Assembly: GCA_050248495.1 (NCBI GenBank)
Contig: JBFWSG010000024.1
Coordinates: forward strand, 11,353 to 75,352
DNA length: 64,000 bases
Direction: 5' to 3'
From: DASYDU01 sp050248495
GTDB taxonomy: Bacteria > Planctomycetota > Planctomycetia > Pirellulales > Lacipirellulaceae
Below are positions 33,225-41,218 of the stretch, piece by piece. The notes under the pieces are model-generated. The model ran no database searches and was not told the origin of the DNA. It worked only from the letters and a program-made list of their open reading frames with translations. A program made the position numbers and the translations under genes. Position 1 is the first letter of the stretch. Each line of letters opens with the position of its first letter.

Positions 33225-34544
33225 CTATTTCACCACCGTCGTCGCCACGCGGTCTTCGAGGTTGGGCCTGAACACGGTCAAGAGCAGCAGCGGCAGATAC
33301 CAGGCCAGCGCCACGCCGCCTCCCGAATGGGCATGCCAGAACTGTGTGCCGAGCATCAGCGCCGCCGAGCAGCTCATCAGCGTGGCCAAATTCTTCTGCG
33401 GCGGCCAGATCACGAAGCTGAAGCTCAGACCGATGAACGCCGCGATGATCGGATAGCGGTACACGGTGTTCCAGAACTGCCAGGCCCCGCGCAAGTTCTC
33501 TGCCACGGGAAATTGCAGCCCGAACATCTGCTTGACGCTGGCCAGGAACATCGGCATGTCGCTCGACGTCAACGCCAGCGTCACGACCAGCACCGCCACC
33601 ATGGCCGCAAAGCCCAGCAGAAATCGCAGCACCCCCTTCTGCCAATAGAAGCTCAGCCAGAGCGGCAGCAGATAAAGGGGGTAGTAAATCGTCCCGAAGG
33701 CGAGGCCCAACATCGCCCCGGCAAAGAACGGGCGGCGATAGAGCAACACTGCCCATACCAATAAGGCCGCCGGCAAGGCATGCGTCACCGCGCCGGTCCA
33801 CATCGCCGTGTACGGCAACAAGAGATACAGTGTCGCCGCCGCGATCCCCGCGCGGATGTTGTCGAAGTGCCGAAGACCGATCAGCATCATCCCCAGCACG
33901 ATCAAGAGCTGCGCCAGAATCGCCATCACCTGGGCCGTGATCACATTGCCCCGGCTGACCGAGAACAGCGGCACACCAGGCACCCGCTGCACGTCCTCAG
34001 CCTCCTTGCCCAACAGCGACTGCGTCGAAATGTGGGGCAGCAAATAGATCAGCGGGAAGCCTGGTCCGTGCGTCCGCAGCGTGTCGAGCTCGTCGGCCGA
34101 GGCCTCGCGATTTTGCAGCTGCTCGGCTCGCTGCGAGCCCACGAGGTCGGATTCGTACGGCTTGCCCGTGATCACGTTCCCCATCAGGAACACAAACAAC
34201 GAAATGCCGAGAAACGTAAGCCCGCCGACCGACAAGTTCGGCTCCAACAGCGGTCGCCGCACCATCGCCGCATCCAGGAGCAAGCGCAACAGCAGGCAGC
34301 CGTTCACCGCAAACAGCCAGATGTAGCCGATGTGCTCGACCGTCTTGCCGCGTTCGGAATGGTGGTCCATGCCCCATTGCACCAAGAGCAATCCCGGCGC
34401 GAGCAGCATCAAAATCACGAGGTCCAGATTCCGCACGCTCCAGAAGCGGCTGAACTTGAAGTACAGCGCGATCGTGAGTAGTGCCGAGAGATACGCCCAG
34501 GTCGTCGGCGCCACTTGCTCGTACTTGAAGAGGATTTCGCTCAT
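33225..34544 (-). CDS. Polytopic membrane protein, possible lipid-linked glycosyltransferase-like fold
   Basis: A 439-residue protein with about eleven hydrophobic segments. A polar, probably extracytoplasmic loop lies at about 125-190 between early helices, and helices with aromatic belts (YLLLPYTAMWTGAVTHALP) follow. The topology resembles GT-C/mannosyltransferase-type proteins of the DUF2029 kind, but no catalytic acidic motif can be fixed by eye, so this is a weak guess. Its ATG lies 21 bases after the stop of the BRCT-MerR-TPR gene, suggesting an operon. Confidence 0.72.
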   Translation of the reverse strand: MSEILFKYEQVAPTTWAYLSALLTIALYFKFSRFWSVRNLDLVILMLLAPGLLLVQWGMDHHSERGKTVEHIGYIWLFAVNGCLLLRLLLDAAMVRRPLLEPNLSVGGLTFLGISLFVFLMGNVITGKPYESDLVGSQRAEQLQNREASADELDTLRTHGPGFPLIYLLPHISTQSLLGKEAEDVQRVPGVPLFSVSRGNVITAQVMAILAQLLIVLGMMLIGLRHFDNIRAGIAAATLYLLLPYTAMWTGAVTHALPAALLVWAVLLYRRPFFAGAMLGLAFGTIYYPLYLLPLWLSFYWQKGVLRFLLGFAAMVAVLVVTLALTSSDMPMFLASVKQMFGLQFPVAENLRGAWQFWNTVYRYPIIAAFIGLSFSFVIWPPQKNLATLMSCSAALMLGTQFWHAHSGGGVALAWYLPLLLLTVFRPNLEDRVATTVVK

Positions 34545-34565
34545 GCAGCGCCAGCGGTCCGGAAA

Positions 34566-35780
34566 TCAGGAAGTGACACCCATGCCCGCGCGATCCAATG
34601 CTTCTTCGGCCCAGGGGCTGGCCGGCGCAAGGTCCAAGAACTGACGCCAATGATGGGACGCCGCGGCCGTCTGGTTCTGGGAATCGAGCAGCCGGGCCAA
34701 ATGGAAATGGGCGTCCGCAAAATCGGGATGATACGCGAGCGCCCCGCGAAACGCCGCCTCGGCGAGCGACGATTCTCCCTGTTCCACGAGCAAGCAGCCC
34801 AGATTCGCCCGGGCTTCGACGAAGTTTTCATCCAATTCGATCGCCGCGTAATACCGCTCGCGGGCCGCCGCCAGGTCGCCGCTGCGATAGAGCAGCTCCG
34901 CCAGCGAGAAATGATCGTCGGCGCTGAAATCGCCCGACATCAGGATCGAGCGATAAACTTCGATCGCCCGCTCCGTCTCGCCGCTTTGCTCGAAGTCGTC
35001 GGCCAACGAGCGCAGATCGTCCGTCGCCCTGTCGTCCAGTTCGGCAGTATGGCGTTCGCGTGGGGCCGGCGCAAAGGGAATGGTCACTGCGTCGGCAGCG
35101 TCTTCGGCCGCGTCCCGCGGCGCGTCAAAGTCCAACAGCAGCTGCCCGCTCGGCTCGGTGAGCTGCCCGCCGCGGCGGATGTAGAGTCTTCGCCCGACGA
35201 CGACTACCGCCTGATCCGCCAGCGGCAACGGTTCACTCTGCGATCGCGCGAGCTCGTTCAGCTTGCGATCGATCTGCGAGAGCGTGCAACCGGCGGCGAC
35301 CAGCTCTGCGAGCCGCTGGGCAATCCGCACCTGCTCAAACGAGAAATAGGCTAGCCGGCCGACCATCCGCTCTGCCGCCAGATGGCCCTGGCGATGCCAG
35401 TGCCTCACGGCCCGCGGCGTTACGCCGACCAGTTCGGCCAGCATGGCGGGCGTGTAATAGCGCTGCACGTCGGGCTCGACGTCAACCAGCCCCAGTTGCG
35501 ACCAGAACTCGGACTCGCTGACCAGCTCGAGCCGTCCTTCCTGCCAGGCCAGTCGCGCCGCATCGTCCAATTCCGTCTGCACGCGCGCTAACGCCCTGCC
35601 GTCGCGCGAGTCATCGCCGACCACGACCAGGTCCGTATCCGCGGCGATCGCCGGAGCAATTGTCCCGCCATGTCGGCGTACGATCTCTTCCACCTGTCGG
35701 TGTGACATGCCGCCAAACCGACCCACCAGTGCCACGCGGCGTCCGTCGAGCAGTCGTTCGTGTTGTTCGCTTGATTCCAC
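34566..35780 (-). CDS. BRCT-MerR-TPR fusion protein
   Basis: A 404-residue protein with three modules. A BRCT-like domain (about 9-85: RRVALVGRFGGMSHRQVEEI, then DTDLVVVGD) resembles the one at the C-terminus of DNA ligase. A MerR-type winged helix-turn-helix follows (about 97-165: YYTPAMLAELVGVTPRAVRHW and AYFSFEQVRIAQRL). The C-terminal half is TPR solenoid (about 250-395). The start is inferred to be GTG 35780, because upstream codons in frame look non-coding. The combination suggests a DNA-bound scaffold or regulator; known MerR proteins sense ligands through small C-terminal domains, not TPRs. Confidence 0.82.
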   Translation of the reverse strand: MESSEQHERLLDGRRVALVGRFGGMSHRQVEEIVRRHGGTIAPAIAADTDLVVVGDDSRDGRALARVQTELDDAARLAWQEGRLELVSESEFWSQLGLVDVEPDVQRYYTPAMLAELVGVTPRAVRHWHRQGHLAAERMVGRLAYFSFEQVRIAQRLAELVAAGCTLSQIDRKLNELARSQSEPLPLADQAVVVVGRRLYIRRGGQLTEPSGQLLLDFDAPRDAAEDAADAVTIPFAPAPRERHTAELDDRATDDLRSLADDFEQSGETERAIEVYRSILMSGDFSADDHFSLAELLYRSGDLAAARERYYAAIELDENFVEARANLGCLLVEQGESSLAEAAFRGALAYHPDFADAHFHLARLLDSQNQTAAASHHWRQFLDLAPASPWAEEALDRAGMGVTS

Positions 35781-35970
35781 GCCGACGCTTTCACCTTGTC
35801 CATGCGTGCCGCGGCGATACCTCCTCCGCTGCGTCGGCAAGTCGCTCCAAAAGAACTTCTGGCCGAGCGCCGGCCGCCGAGAGCCGCCTGATCCCGAATG
35901 GCCAGCACCTAGTCTCACCGCCTGATAGCAGGCTGTCAACGAGGCCAAACCAGCCGCCCGCAAGCCAAAA

Positions 35971-36008
35971 AACAAGGCGTGCACGGCTCTTGCCGCACAC
36001 GCCTTGTT
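35971..36008 (-). terminator. Rho-independent terminator of the YTV-repeat gene
   Basis: An 11-bp stem (aacaaggcgtg / cacgccttgtt) with a 16-base loop that has its own internal pairing (acggct/... ccg). On the reverse strand it is followed by six T, 40 bases past the stop. Confidence 0.9.
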
Positions 36009-36047
36009 CCGTTGATTTCGACTGGTAATCCGATCCGAGCCTTCCGC

Positions 36048-37208
36048 CTAGCCTTCGCACGGATCGACCGGCACCTTGAGCACCACGGTCTTCGGCACGC
36101 GATAGGTGTATGTCACCGGCACCTGCTTCGCCACGACGCGCGGCACCTGCACCGTTTCCTTGCGGCACTCGATCCGGCAGACCTTCACCTCATATGGCTC
36201 GACCCGCTCTTCGCGGACGAACTTGCAGGTCGTCACCGGGATCTGCCGCACGCGCTCCTCCGTGACGTATTTGCAGACCTGCACCGGCACTTGCCGCTCG
36301 ACCCGCTCCACGACCTGGCGGCAGGTTGTCACTGGCACTTTGCGGACTTGTTCTTCGGCAACCATCTTGCAGACCTGCACGGGCACCTGGCGGACCTGTT
36401 CCTCGGCCACCATCTTGCACACTTGCACCGGCACGCACTCGGCCACCTGTTCCGGCACCATTGACGTCTGCGGCACTTGGACCGCCACCACGTTCGGCTT
36501 CCACACGCGGTTCACCACCTGGCGGGCCGGCGTTTCGGTCTGCTGCCAGGCCAGGCCGCCGCGCGTCGTCGTCACGGCGCCCGTCACCGGATCGCACGTC
36601 TGCACGGCCGGTTGCCACGCAAGCCGCGGCCAGCTGCGGCTGCCCGGCACACAAGACACGACGTCCTGGAAGCAGCCTTGATCTTGGTATTGCGTGGCGA
36701 AAGTCGTCACCGGCCGCATCACGGTCCGGTATTGCGTCTGCTGCACGGTCTCGGTCACAGGCCGCTGTACCACATAGCGCTCTTCGCGCATCACGGTCTC
36801 GGTCACCGGTCGCTGTACGACATAGCGCTCTTCGCGCTCGGAAGTTTCCTGCACGTTCCGCACGACGTTGTAGCTCGCGTCGCGCATTACGGTCTCATAC
36901 ACGGGCCGCTGCACGGTGTAGCGCTCTTCGCGCACCGAGGTCTCGGTCACCGGCTTGAGCACGGTAAAGCGCCGCTCGCGGTGCTGAGTTTCCCACACCG
37001 GAACCTGCCGCGTCACCTCGACGTTGTCCATCACCGTCTCGCATTCCTGGCGATACGCGGTGACTTGCCGCTCCTCGTACACCGTCTGGCAGACGAGCTT
37101 GTAAACGTCGCCGCACGTGGCGCACTGGGCGCTCGCGCGATTCCCGGCAACGCCGGCCGCCGCCAGCGCAGCGACAGCCACGAACAACAAGCGAAGAGAA
37201 GTTTTCAT
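36048..37208 (-). CDS. Secreted YTV-repeat cysteine-rich protein
   Basis: A 386-residue planctomycete protein. Signal peptide 1-27 (ending ASAQ). Residues 75-175 hold repeats of the ERYTVQRPVYETV type, spaced about 24 residues, that define the YTV family. The C-terminal 140 residues repeat a VPVQVCKMVAEEQVR unit every 18-20 residues, giving evenly spaced Cys that could form disulfide ladders. Such proteins are thought to be abundant cell-wall or surface components in planctomycetes. It has its own terminator and is probably monocistronic. The repeats make it prone to length change. Confidence 0.9.
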   Translation of the reverse strand: MKTSLRLLFVAVAALAAAGVAGNRASAQCATCGDVYKLVCQTVYEERQVTAYRQECETVMDNVEVTRQVPVWETQHRERRFTVLKPVTETSVREERYTVQRPVYETVMRDASYNVVRNVQETSEREERYVVQRPVTETVMREERYVVQRPVTETVQQTQYRTVMRPVTTFATQYQDQGCFQDVVSCVPGSRSWPRLAWQPAVQTCDPVTGAVTTTRGGLAWQQTETPARQVVNRVWKPNVVAVQVPQTSMVPEQVAECVPVQVCKMVAEEQVRQVPVQVCKMVAEEQVRKVPVTTCRQVVERVERQVPVQVCKYVTEERVRQIPVTTCKFVREERVEPYEVKVCRIECRKETVQVPRVVAKQVPVTYTYRVPKTVVLKVPVDPCEG

Positions 37209-37569
37209 GTTGACCCGGACCCGTTGGCTAGTGAGGGAGTATCTGCACTGTCTTCGCTGCGACGACCTAGTGAACCCAGCCGCAGCGATAGTGCCTCAAT
37301 TGGAGTTTGTGATGCAAAACGCCTGGCGGCAAATGACTGCAAAGTGCTGCTTCACTGCTGTCAGCAGTTCAAGTGCTCATGCGGCAACACCTTAAGCGGC
37401 CTCAAAAAAATTCAAGTCCACTGAATTGTCCGCCGACACGTTGCAGGAAAGCAACGGGCGTGGCCGGAACGCCACAGGTTTTTCGCATCCAAACACCCGC
37501 GCAATCCGCACAATCGCTACAAACGGCCAACGGGGTTCCGGATTGCTGTGATAAAGGCGGAGTAGGCGT
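37209..37569. other. Intergenic region without recognisable gene
   Basis: Upstream of the YTV gene and downstream of a toxin-antitoxin remnant. AT content is higher than in flanking genes. No open frame with domain signal, no tRNA-like fold and no clear terminator was seen. It presumably contains the YTV promoter on the reverse strand. Confidence 0.5.
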
Positions 37570-37882
37570 CTATTTCCGTACCCGACGCAGCCAATATCCG
37601 GGACGGCGCGCGCCGTGCGCGACTGACGCGATCACAACTTCGTCCGACTCGATGACGAAATGGATCACGTAGTGGAATTTCGAGACGATTGCAAACCGCG
37701 CATCAAAATCGTCGGTTGCGTACTCGCTCTTTGCAAATCGATCCGGTGATCTCTGTATTTGAGCGATCGTCTCATCCGTTGAATCGCCAAAATTCGCTGC
37801 CCAAACCTTCGCGCCGCTCATCGAACCAAGCCGACGCAGTGGCAATTTCATCCCACGCTGGCGACAGCAGACGCAGATTCAC
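37570..37882 (-). pseudogene. ParE/RelE-type toxin, frameshifted
   Basis: The N-terminal part reads from GTG 37882 as VNLRLLSPAWDEIATASAWF..., a normal ParE start, and ends early. The C-terminal part is in another frame (DETIAQIQRSPDRFA... VVIASVAHGARRPGYWLRR), a normal ParE end. The switch is a run of four T on the coding strand (37789-37792 on the plus strand as A4); removing one base joins the halves as EFGDSTDETIAQI. The rebuilt toxin is about 103 residues and overlaps the antitoxin by GTGA, exactly as in the intact pair at 40409-40977. Either a recently disabled toxin or an assembly error. Confidence 0.85.
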
Positions 37883-38133
37883 GGCTCAGAGCTCTGCGCA
37901 GGCCGTGACAAACGATGTTCCATCATGTTGCGTACTTCTTCGATCGAATAGCTGGCGATCTCACCGCGACGGTAGGCTGCAACCCGCGATCGCAACTCGT
38001 TGCCAAATTCGTCGGAGCTGATTTCTTCGCCCGGCAGTTCAAGACTCTGCAACAATTGAAAGGCTAGATCGGCACGATCGCTCGACGGCAACGCAAGTGC
38101 GGATTCGAAGAAGGCATCGTGGGTGGTGCTCAT
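37879..38133 (-). CDS. Addiction-module antitoxin
   Basis: An 84-residue acidic protein of the short addiction-module type (about 70-90 residues; family often called CHP02574). ALALPSSDRADLAFQLLQSLELP (in pieces around 13-35) is the usual pattern, followed by ELRSRVAAYRRGEIASYSIEEV, where the C-terminal part binds the toxin. It is intact although its toxin gene is frameshifted. A good promoter lies just upstream. Confidence 0.85.
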   Translation of the reverse strand: MSTTHDAFFESALALPSSDRADLAFQLLQSLELPGEEISSDEFGNELRSRVAAYRRGEIASYSIEEVRNMMEHRLSRPAQSSEP

Positions 38134-38143
38134 AACGACTTCT

Positions 38144-38173
38144 ATTCTACCACGCGAAACTTCGGGTTTCCAA
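38144..38173 (-). promoter_or_regulatory. Sigma-70 promoter of the toxin-antitoxin operon
   Basis: On the reverse strand TTGGAA (38168-38173), an 18-base spacer ending in TGg, and TAGAAT (38144-38149) form an extended -10 promoter with a leader of about three bases before the antitoxin ATG at 38133. Confidence 0.6.
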
Positions 38174-38194
38174 ACGCCACTCCCTCCGGCCGCA

Positions 38195-39292
38195 TCAATG
38201 CGGTTTTGGCTGCAATTCCAATAGAACTTCCTTCGCCCGCGGCACGATCGTTGGATGGAATCGCGCCTTCTCCAACTCGACTGGTTTCGCGGTGATGATT
38301 GCTTGGAGCACTTCGACCACGGGCGCGAAATCGGCGTCCGGCTGTTCGCGGTGTAGCTTTTCCACTTTCTCCAGCGCGTTGGTGACGATCAACGAACGCT
38401 TGTAGAACTGGGCGGCATCGTTCGGCTCTTCGCGGACGCTCGACATCTCCGCCGGGTCGAGCATTTCGGCCAGCGTCGGGATCGCCGCCGCATTGCCATG
38501 CTGCGCGAGCGCGAGCGCGGCGTTGTACCGCGTGTCGGCGTGCGGATCGACGACCATTTTCTCCAGCTGCACGAGTGCCGTGGGCGTGCCGATTTGACCT
38601 AGCGCGTAGGCTGTCTCCGAACGCACCAGCGGATTCTCGTCGGTCGAGAGCTCGTAGAGCGTCGGCTCTAGACTTGAATCCATTAGCGCCCGCGGAGGAT
38701 CGAGCTGCGACAGATTGTACGCCCGCACGGCAATCGCCTGGAGCGCACCGCGCCGCACGAGTGCTTCTTGTGGATCGCGGTCCGCCTTCGCGGCCTTGAG
38801 CAGCGACTCGGTCCCGGCGTCGACTTCAAACTCGCCGAGCGCCCGTGCCAAAAAGTACCGCAGCATGACGGACTGTTCGTCCATCTTCTGGCCGCCCTCG
38901 GCCGCGTCGACTTCGCGATCCAAGATCGCCGCTAACTGATCGGCCGCCTTCTGGTCGTGTCGAAACTCCTTGAACCGCTCGTTCCGTAACAGGTCGGCCA
39001 ACTCGCTGGCCCGCTGCCACCGCGCGACGCTCGAAGTTTCCAGGCCGGCGATCAAATCCTCCGGCTGCATCGTCGTTCGCCGCACCAGCCAGGTGACGCC
39101 GATCCACACACCCACGACCAGCAGCACGATGATCGCCGGCACGACGAACAGCTGAATGATGAACCGCGCCGAGGGAGGCTCGACCGGCGGCAGCATGTCG
39201 TCGCCGCTGGCGGCCGGGCGGTTCGGCGGGGCAGGATACGGTTCGTGGGCGCCAAAGGCGGGGGGGACGTCGGGGCGGGGCGTGTCGGACAT
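38195..39292 (-). CDS. Membrane-anchored HEAT-repeat protein
   Basis: A 365-residue protein: a Pro-rich cytoplasmic N-terminus (1-45), one membrane helix (about 48-70, IIQLFVVPAIIVLLVVGVW), then a helical solenoid with HEAT-type repeats (about 200-290, NPLVRSETAYALGQIG and ALVQLEKMV). ATG 39292 is chosen because the in-frame extension upstream runs into a dispersed palindromic repeat. Probably an adaptor on the outer face of the inner membrane; partner unknown. Confidence 0.83.
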   Translation of the reverse strand: MSDTPRPDVPPAFGAHEPYPAPPNRPAASGDDMLPPVEPPSARFIIQLFVVPAIIVLLVVGVWIGVTWLVRRTTMQPEDLIAGLETSSVARWQRASELADLLRNERFKEFRHDQKAADQLAAILDREVDAAEGGQKMDEQSVMLRYFLARALGEFEVDAGTESLLKAAKADRDPQEALVRRGALQAIAVRAYNLSQLDPPRALMDSSLEPTLYELSTDENPLVRSETAYALGQIGTPTALVQLEKMVVDPHADTRYNAALALAQHGNAAAIPTLAEMLDPAEMSSVREEPNDAAQFYKRSLIVTNALEKVEKLHREQPDADFAPVVEVLQAIITAKPVELEKARFHPTIVPRAKEVLLELQPKPH

Positions 39293-39312
39293 TGCTACCT
39301 GTGCGAGGCGTC

Positions 39313-39334
39313 GGGAGGCGTCTCCGACGCCGAT
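39313..39334. repeat. Dispersed palindromic repeat, copy 2
   Basis: gggaggcgtctccgacgccg plus at: same core as 2104-2131 but in inverted orientation, 21 bases before the start of the HEAT-repeat membrane protein gene. Confidence 0.75.
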
Positions 39335-39444
39335 GGAACTCTGGCAAACCATTCAGTGTCCCGCACTCGCCGCCCTGCCGTCAACCGCGGGCAATTCCGC
39401 CGCTCGCCTTGCACACTCGCCGCGAATTGTGCGAGAACCACGCC

Positions 39445-40182
39445 ATGCAACGCCTCCTCCTGACCCTCGGCACCCCGGCCGAAAACATCGCCCTCGACGA
39501 GGCCCTCCTCGACGAAGCGGATGCCTCCGGACCCGATGCCGAGTACCTCCGCATCTGGGAATCACCGACGCCGCTGGTGGTGCTGGGCCGGTCGTCGCGG
39601 GCCGCTGATGAAGTGGACCTCGATGCCTGCCGCACTCGCGGCACCGAGGTGCTCCGCCGTGCGAGCGGCGGCGCCGCGATCGTCGCCGGCCCTGGCTGCC
39701 TGATGTACGCCGTCGTGCTGAGCTACGAGCGCCGCCCCGAGGCCCGCGGCATCCACCCATCGCACGACTACGTCCTCGAGCGGATCGCCTCCGCGCTGCG
39801 CAAGCATGCGTCCACGGTCGCCAAGGCGGGCACGAGCGACCTTGTGCTCCTGCCCGAAGATTCGCAGAAACTGCCCCGCAAATTCTCCGGCAACAGCCTC
39901 CGCGTGAAGCGGACCCACTTCCTCTATCACGGCACGCTGCTCTACGACTTCGACCTTGCACTGATCGCCGCGTGTCTCCGCACGGCCCCGCGGCAACCCG
40001 AGTATCGGCAAGAGCGCGACCACGCCAACTTCGTCACCAATCTGCCGCTAGCAAAATCAACGCTCATCACCGCGCTCGACACCGCCTGGCCGACGACGGG
40101 TGAACTTAGCGCTTGGCCCAAGTCGCGCGTCTCCGAAGTGGTGCGCGAACGGTATCAAAGCGACGACTGGCGGATTGCTTAG
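39445..40182 (+). CDS. Lipoate-protein ligase A family protein
   Basis: A 245-residue biotin/lipoate ligase-fold protein. RRASGGAAIVAGPGCLMYAVVL (about 72-93) is the lipoyl-AMP binding segment, and RKFSGNSLRVKR with HGTLLYDFDL (about 151-178) carries the catalytic lysine region. The family attaches lipoate or octanoate to E2 and GcvH proteins. At 245 residues it lacks the C-terminal accessory domain of E. coli LplA, so it may be a transferase (LipM/LipL-like) or need a partner. ATG 39445. Confidence 0.87.
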   Translation: MQRLLLTLGTPAENIALDEALLDEADASGPDAEYLRIWESPTPLVVLGRSSRAADEVDLDACRTRGTEVLRRASGGAAIVAGPGCLMYAVVLSYERRPEARGIHPSHDYVLERIASALRKHASTVAKAGTSDLVLLPEDSQKLPRKFSGNSLRVKRTHFLYHGTLLYDFDLALIAACLRTAPRQPEYRQERDHANFVTNLPLAKSTLITALDTAWPTTGELSAWPKSRVSEVVRERYQSDDWRIA

Positions 40183-40408
40183 AGCGCCAACGGATGCGGG
40201 ATTTTGCTGCCGGCTCGCACAACAGCGTCGCTACCTGAAAATCGCAAATTGCCGCTAGATTGCGTGTTTCGACGGCGGATTCCTGGACGGCCCGAACGAT
40301 TGTCGTCTAACAACCGGCAAATTGGCCCAGTGGATGTCGAAGAGATATGATGGGATTGTCCGAGATTGTCACACTCGAAGTATTTTCTGATCGGCTGGAG
40401 GTCTGGTG

Positions 40409-40669
40409 ATGAGCGTGCGTGAACAAATTCTGCAAGATGCCTTGGCCCTCTCGGTGGAGGATCGGACGTTTGTCGCGGAGCAGCTCGAGCGGAGTCTGGA
40501 TCACGGGCAGTTTGCGTCGCCGGAGATCGCGGCGGCCTGGACGGCGGAAATCGATCGGCGGATCGCGGCGTATGAGCGTGGCGAGTTGCAAGCGGCAGAT
40601 GCCGAATTGTCCGTCGAGCGGATGCGCGCGTTTCTTGCCGATCATCGGACGCGCAAAGTGAATTCGTGA
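40409..40669 (+). CDS. Addiction-module antitoxin
   Basis: An 86-residue acidic protein of the same addiction-module family as 37879-38133 (VREQILQDALALSVEDRTFVAEQLERSL opening in pieces; EIDRRIAAYERGELQA in the middle). The stop overlaps the toxin start as GTGA. The gene begins ATG 40409 just after an in-frame GTG. Confidence 0.86.
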   Translation: MSVREQILQDALALSVEDRTFVAEQLERSLDHGQFASPEIAAAWTAEIDRRIAAYERGELQAADAELSVERMRAFLADHRTRKVNS

Positions 40670-40977
40670 AGCTCACGATTCTGACCGCCGCCAAATTGGA
40701 AGCTGCCGAAGCGGCGGCGTGGTACGACGACCGGCGTCGCGGGCTGGGTGATGAGTTTCTTGCGGAAGTGGCCGATGCATTCGACCACATTCGCCACGAT
40801 CCGCAGATGTCCACGCGGCTCGAAGCGTATTCCGGCACGCACAATGTGAGGCGTTACGTGCTGAAGCGGTTCCCTTATCTGATTGTGTACGCTTGCCTGG
40901 CCGAGGAGACACTCGTGGTGGCAATTGCCCACGTGCGACGCAAGCCTCTGTATTGGTTGGAGCGGCTTGGCCCGTAG
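40666..40977 (+). CDS. ParE/RelE-type toxin
   Basis: A 103-residue RelE/ParE-superfamily toxin: LEAAEAAAWYDDRRRGLGDEFLAEV is the usual first helix pair, VRRYVLKRFPYLIVY the central strands, and VVAIAHVRRKPLYWLERL the end. ParE toxins block gyrase and RelE toxins cleave ribosome-bound mRNA; the Trp-rich C-terminus is typical of the ParE side. It starts with GTG 40666, coupled to its antitoxin. It is intact, unlike the related locus 2.8 kb away. Confidence 0.9.
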   Translation: MKLTILTAAKLEAAEAAAWYDDRRRGLGDEFLAEVADAFDHIRHDPQMSTRLEAYSGTHNVRRYVLKRFPYLIVYACLAEETLVVAIAHVRRKPLYWLERLGP

Positions 40978-41038
40978 TCGCCGAATCCTGCGACGCACGA
41001 CGGCCGATGGAAAGTGACAATGGCCAACAATTTCAACC

Positions 41039-41179
41039 CTACCGATCCGCCTTCCGCCGCCGGCGTTGGCGGCGTTCGTTTTCCTTGCGGCGCTCGCTTG
41101 TGGTGCGGCGGTCCTTTTCGGCGTCGCGTTTCTCGATGAGCCGTTCGAGTTCTTTCGGTACTTGCAGGCGTTTGGCCAT
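41039..41179 (-). CDS. Small highly basic protein, 46 residues
   Basis: MAKRLQVPKELERLIEKR begins a 46-residue protein that is almost entirely charged, with many Arg/Lys and Glu, and ends in an Arg-rich tail. It looks like a short helical RNA- or ribosome-binding peptide. It lies 39 bases downstream of the secretin gene on the same strand. The Shine-Dalgarno is weak (GAGA). Its composition and clean ATG-to-TAG frame support a gene; function unknown. Confidence 0.55.
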   Translation of the reverse strand: MAKRLQVPKELERLIEKRDAEKDRRTTSERRKENERRQRRRRKADR

Positions 41180-41218
41180 GGCGTGTCTCTAAATGAAACC
41201 TAGCTCACGATCGGACAA

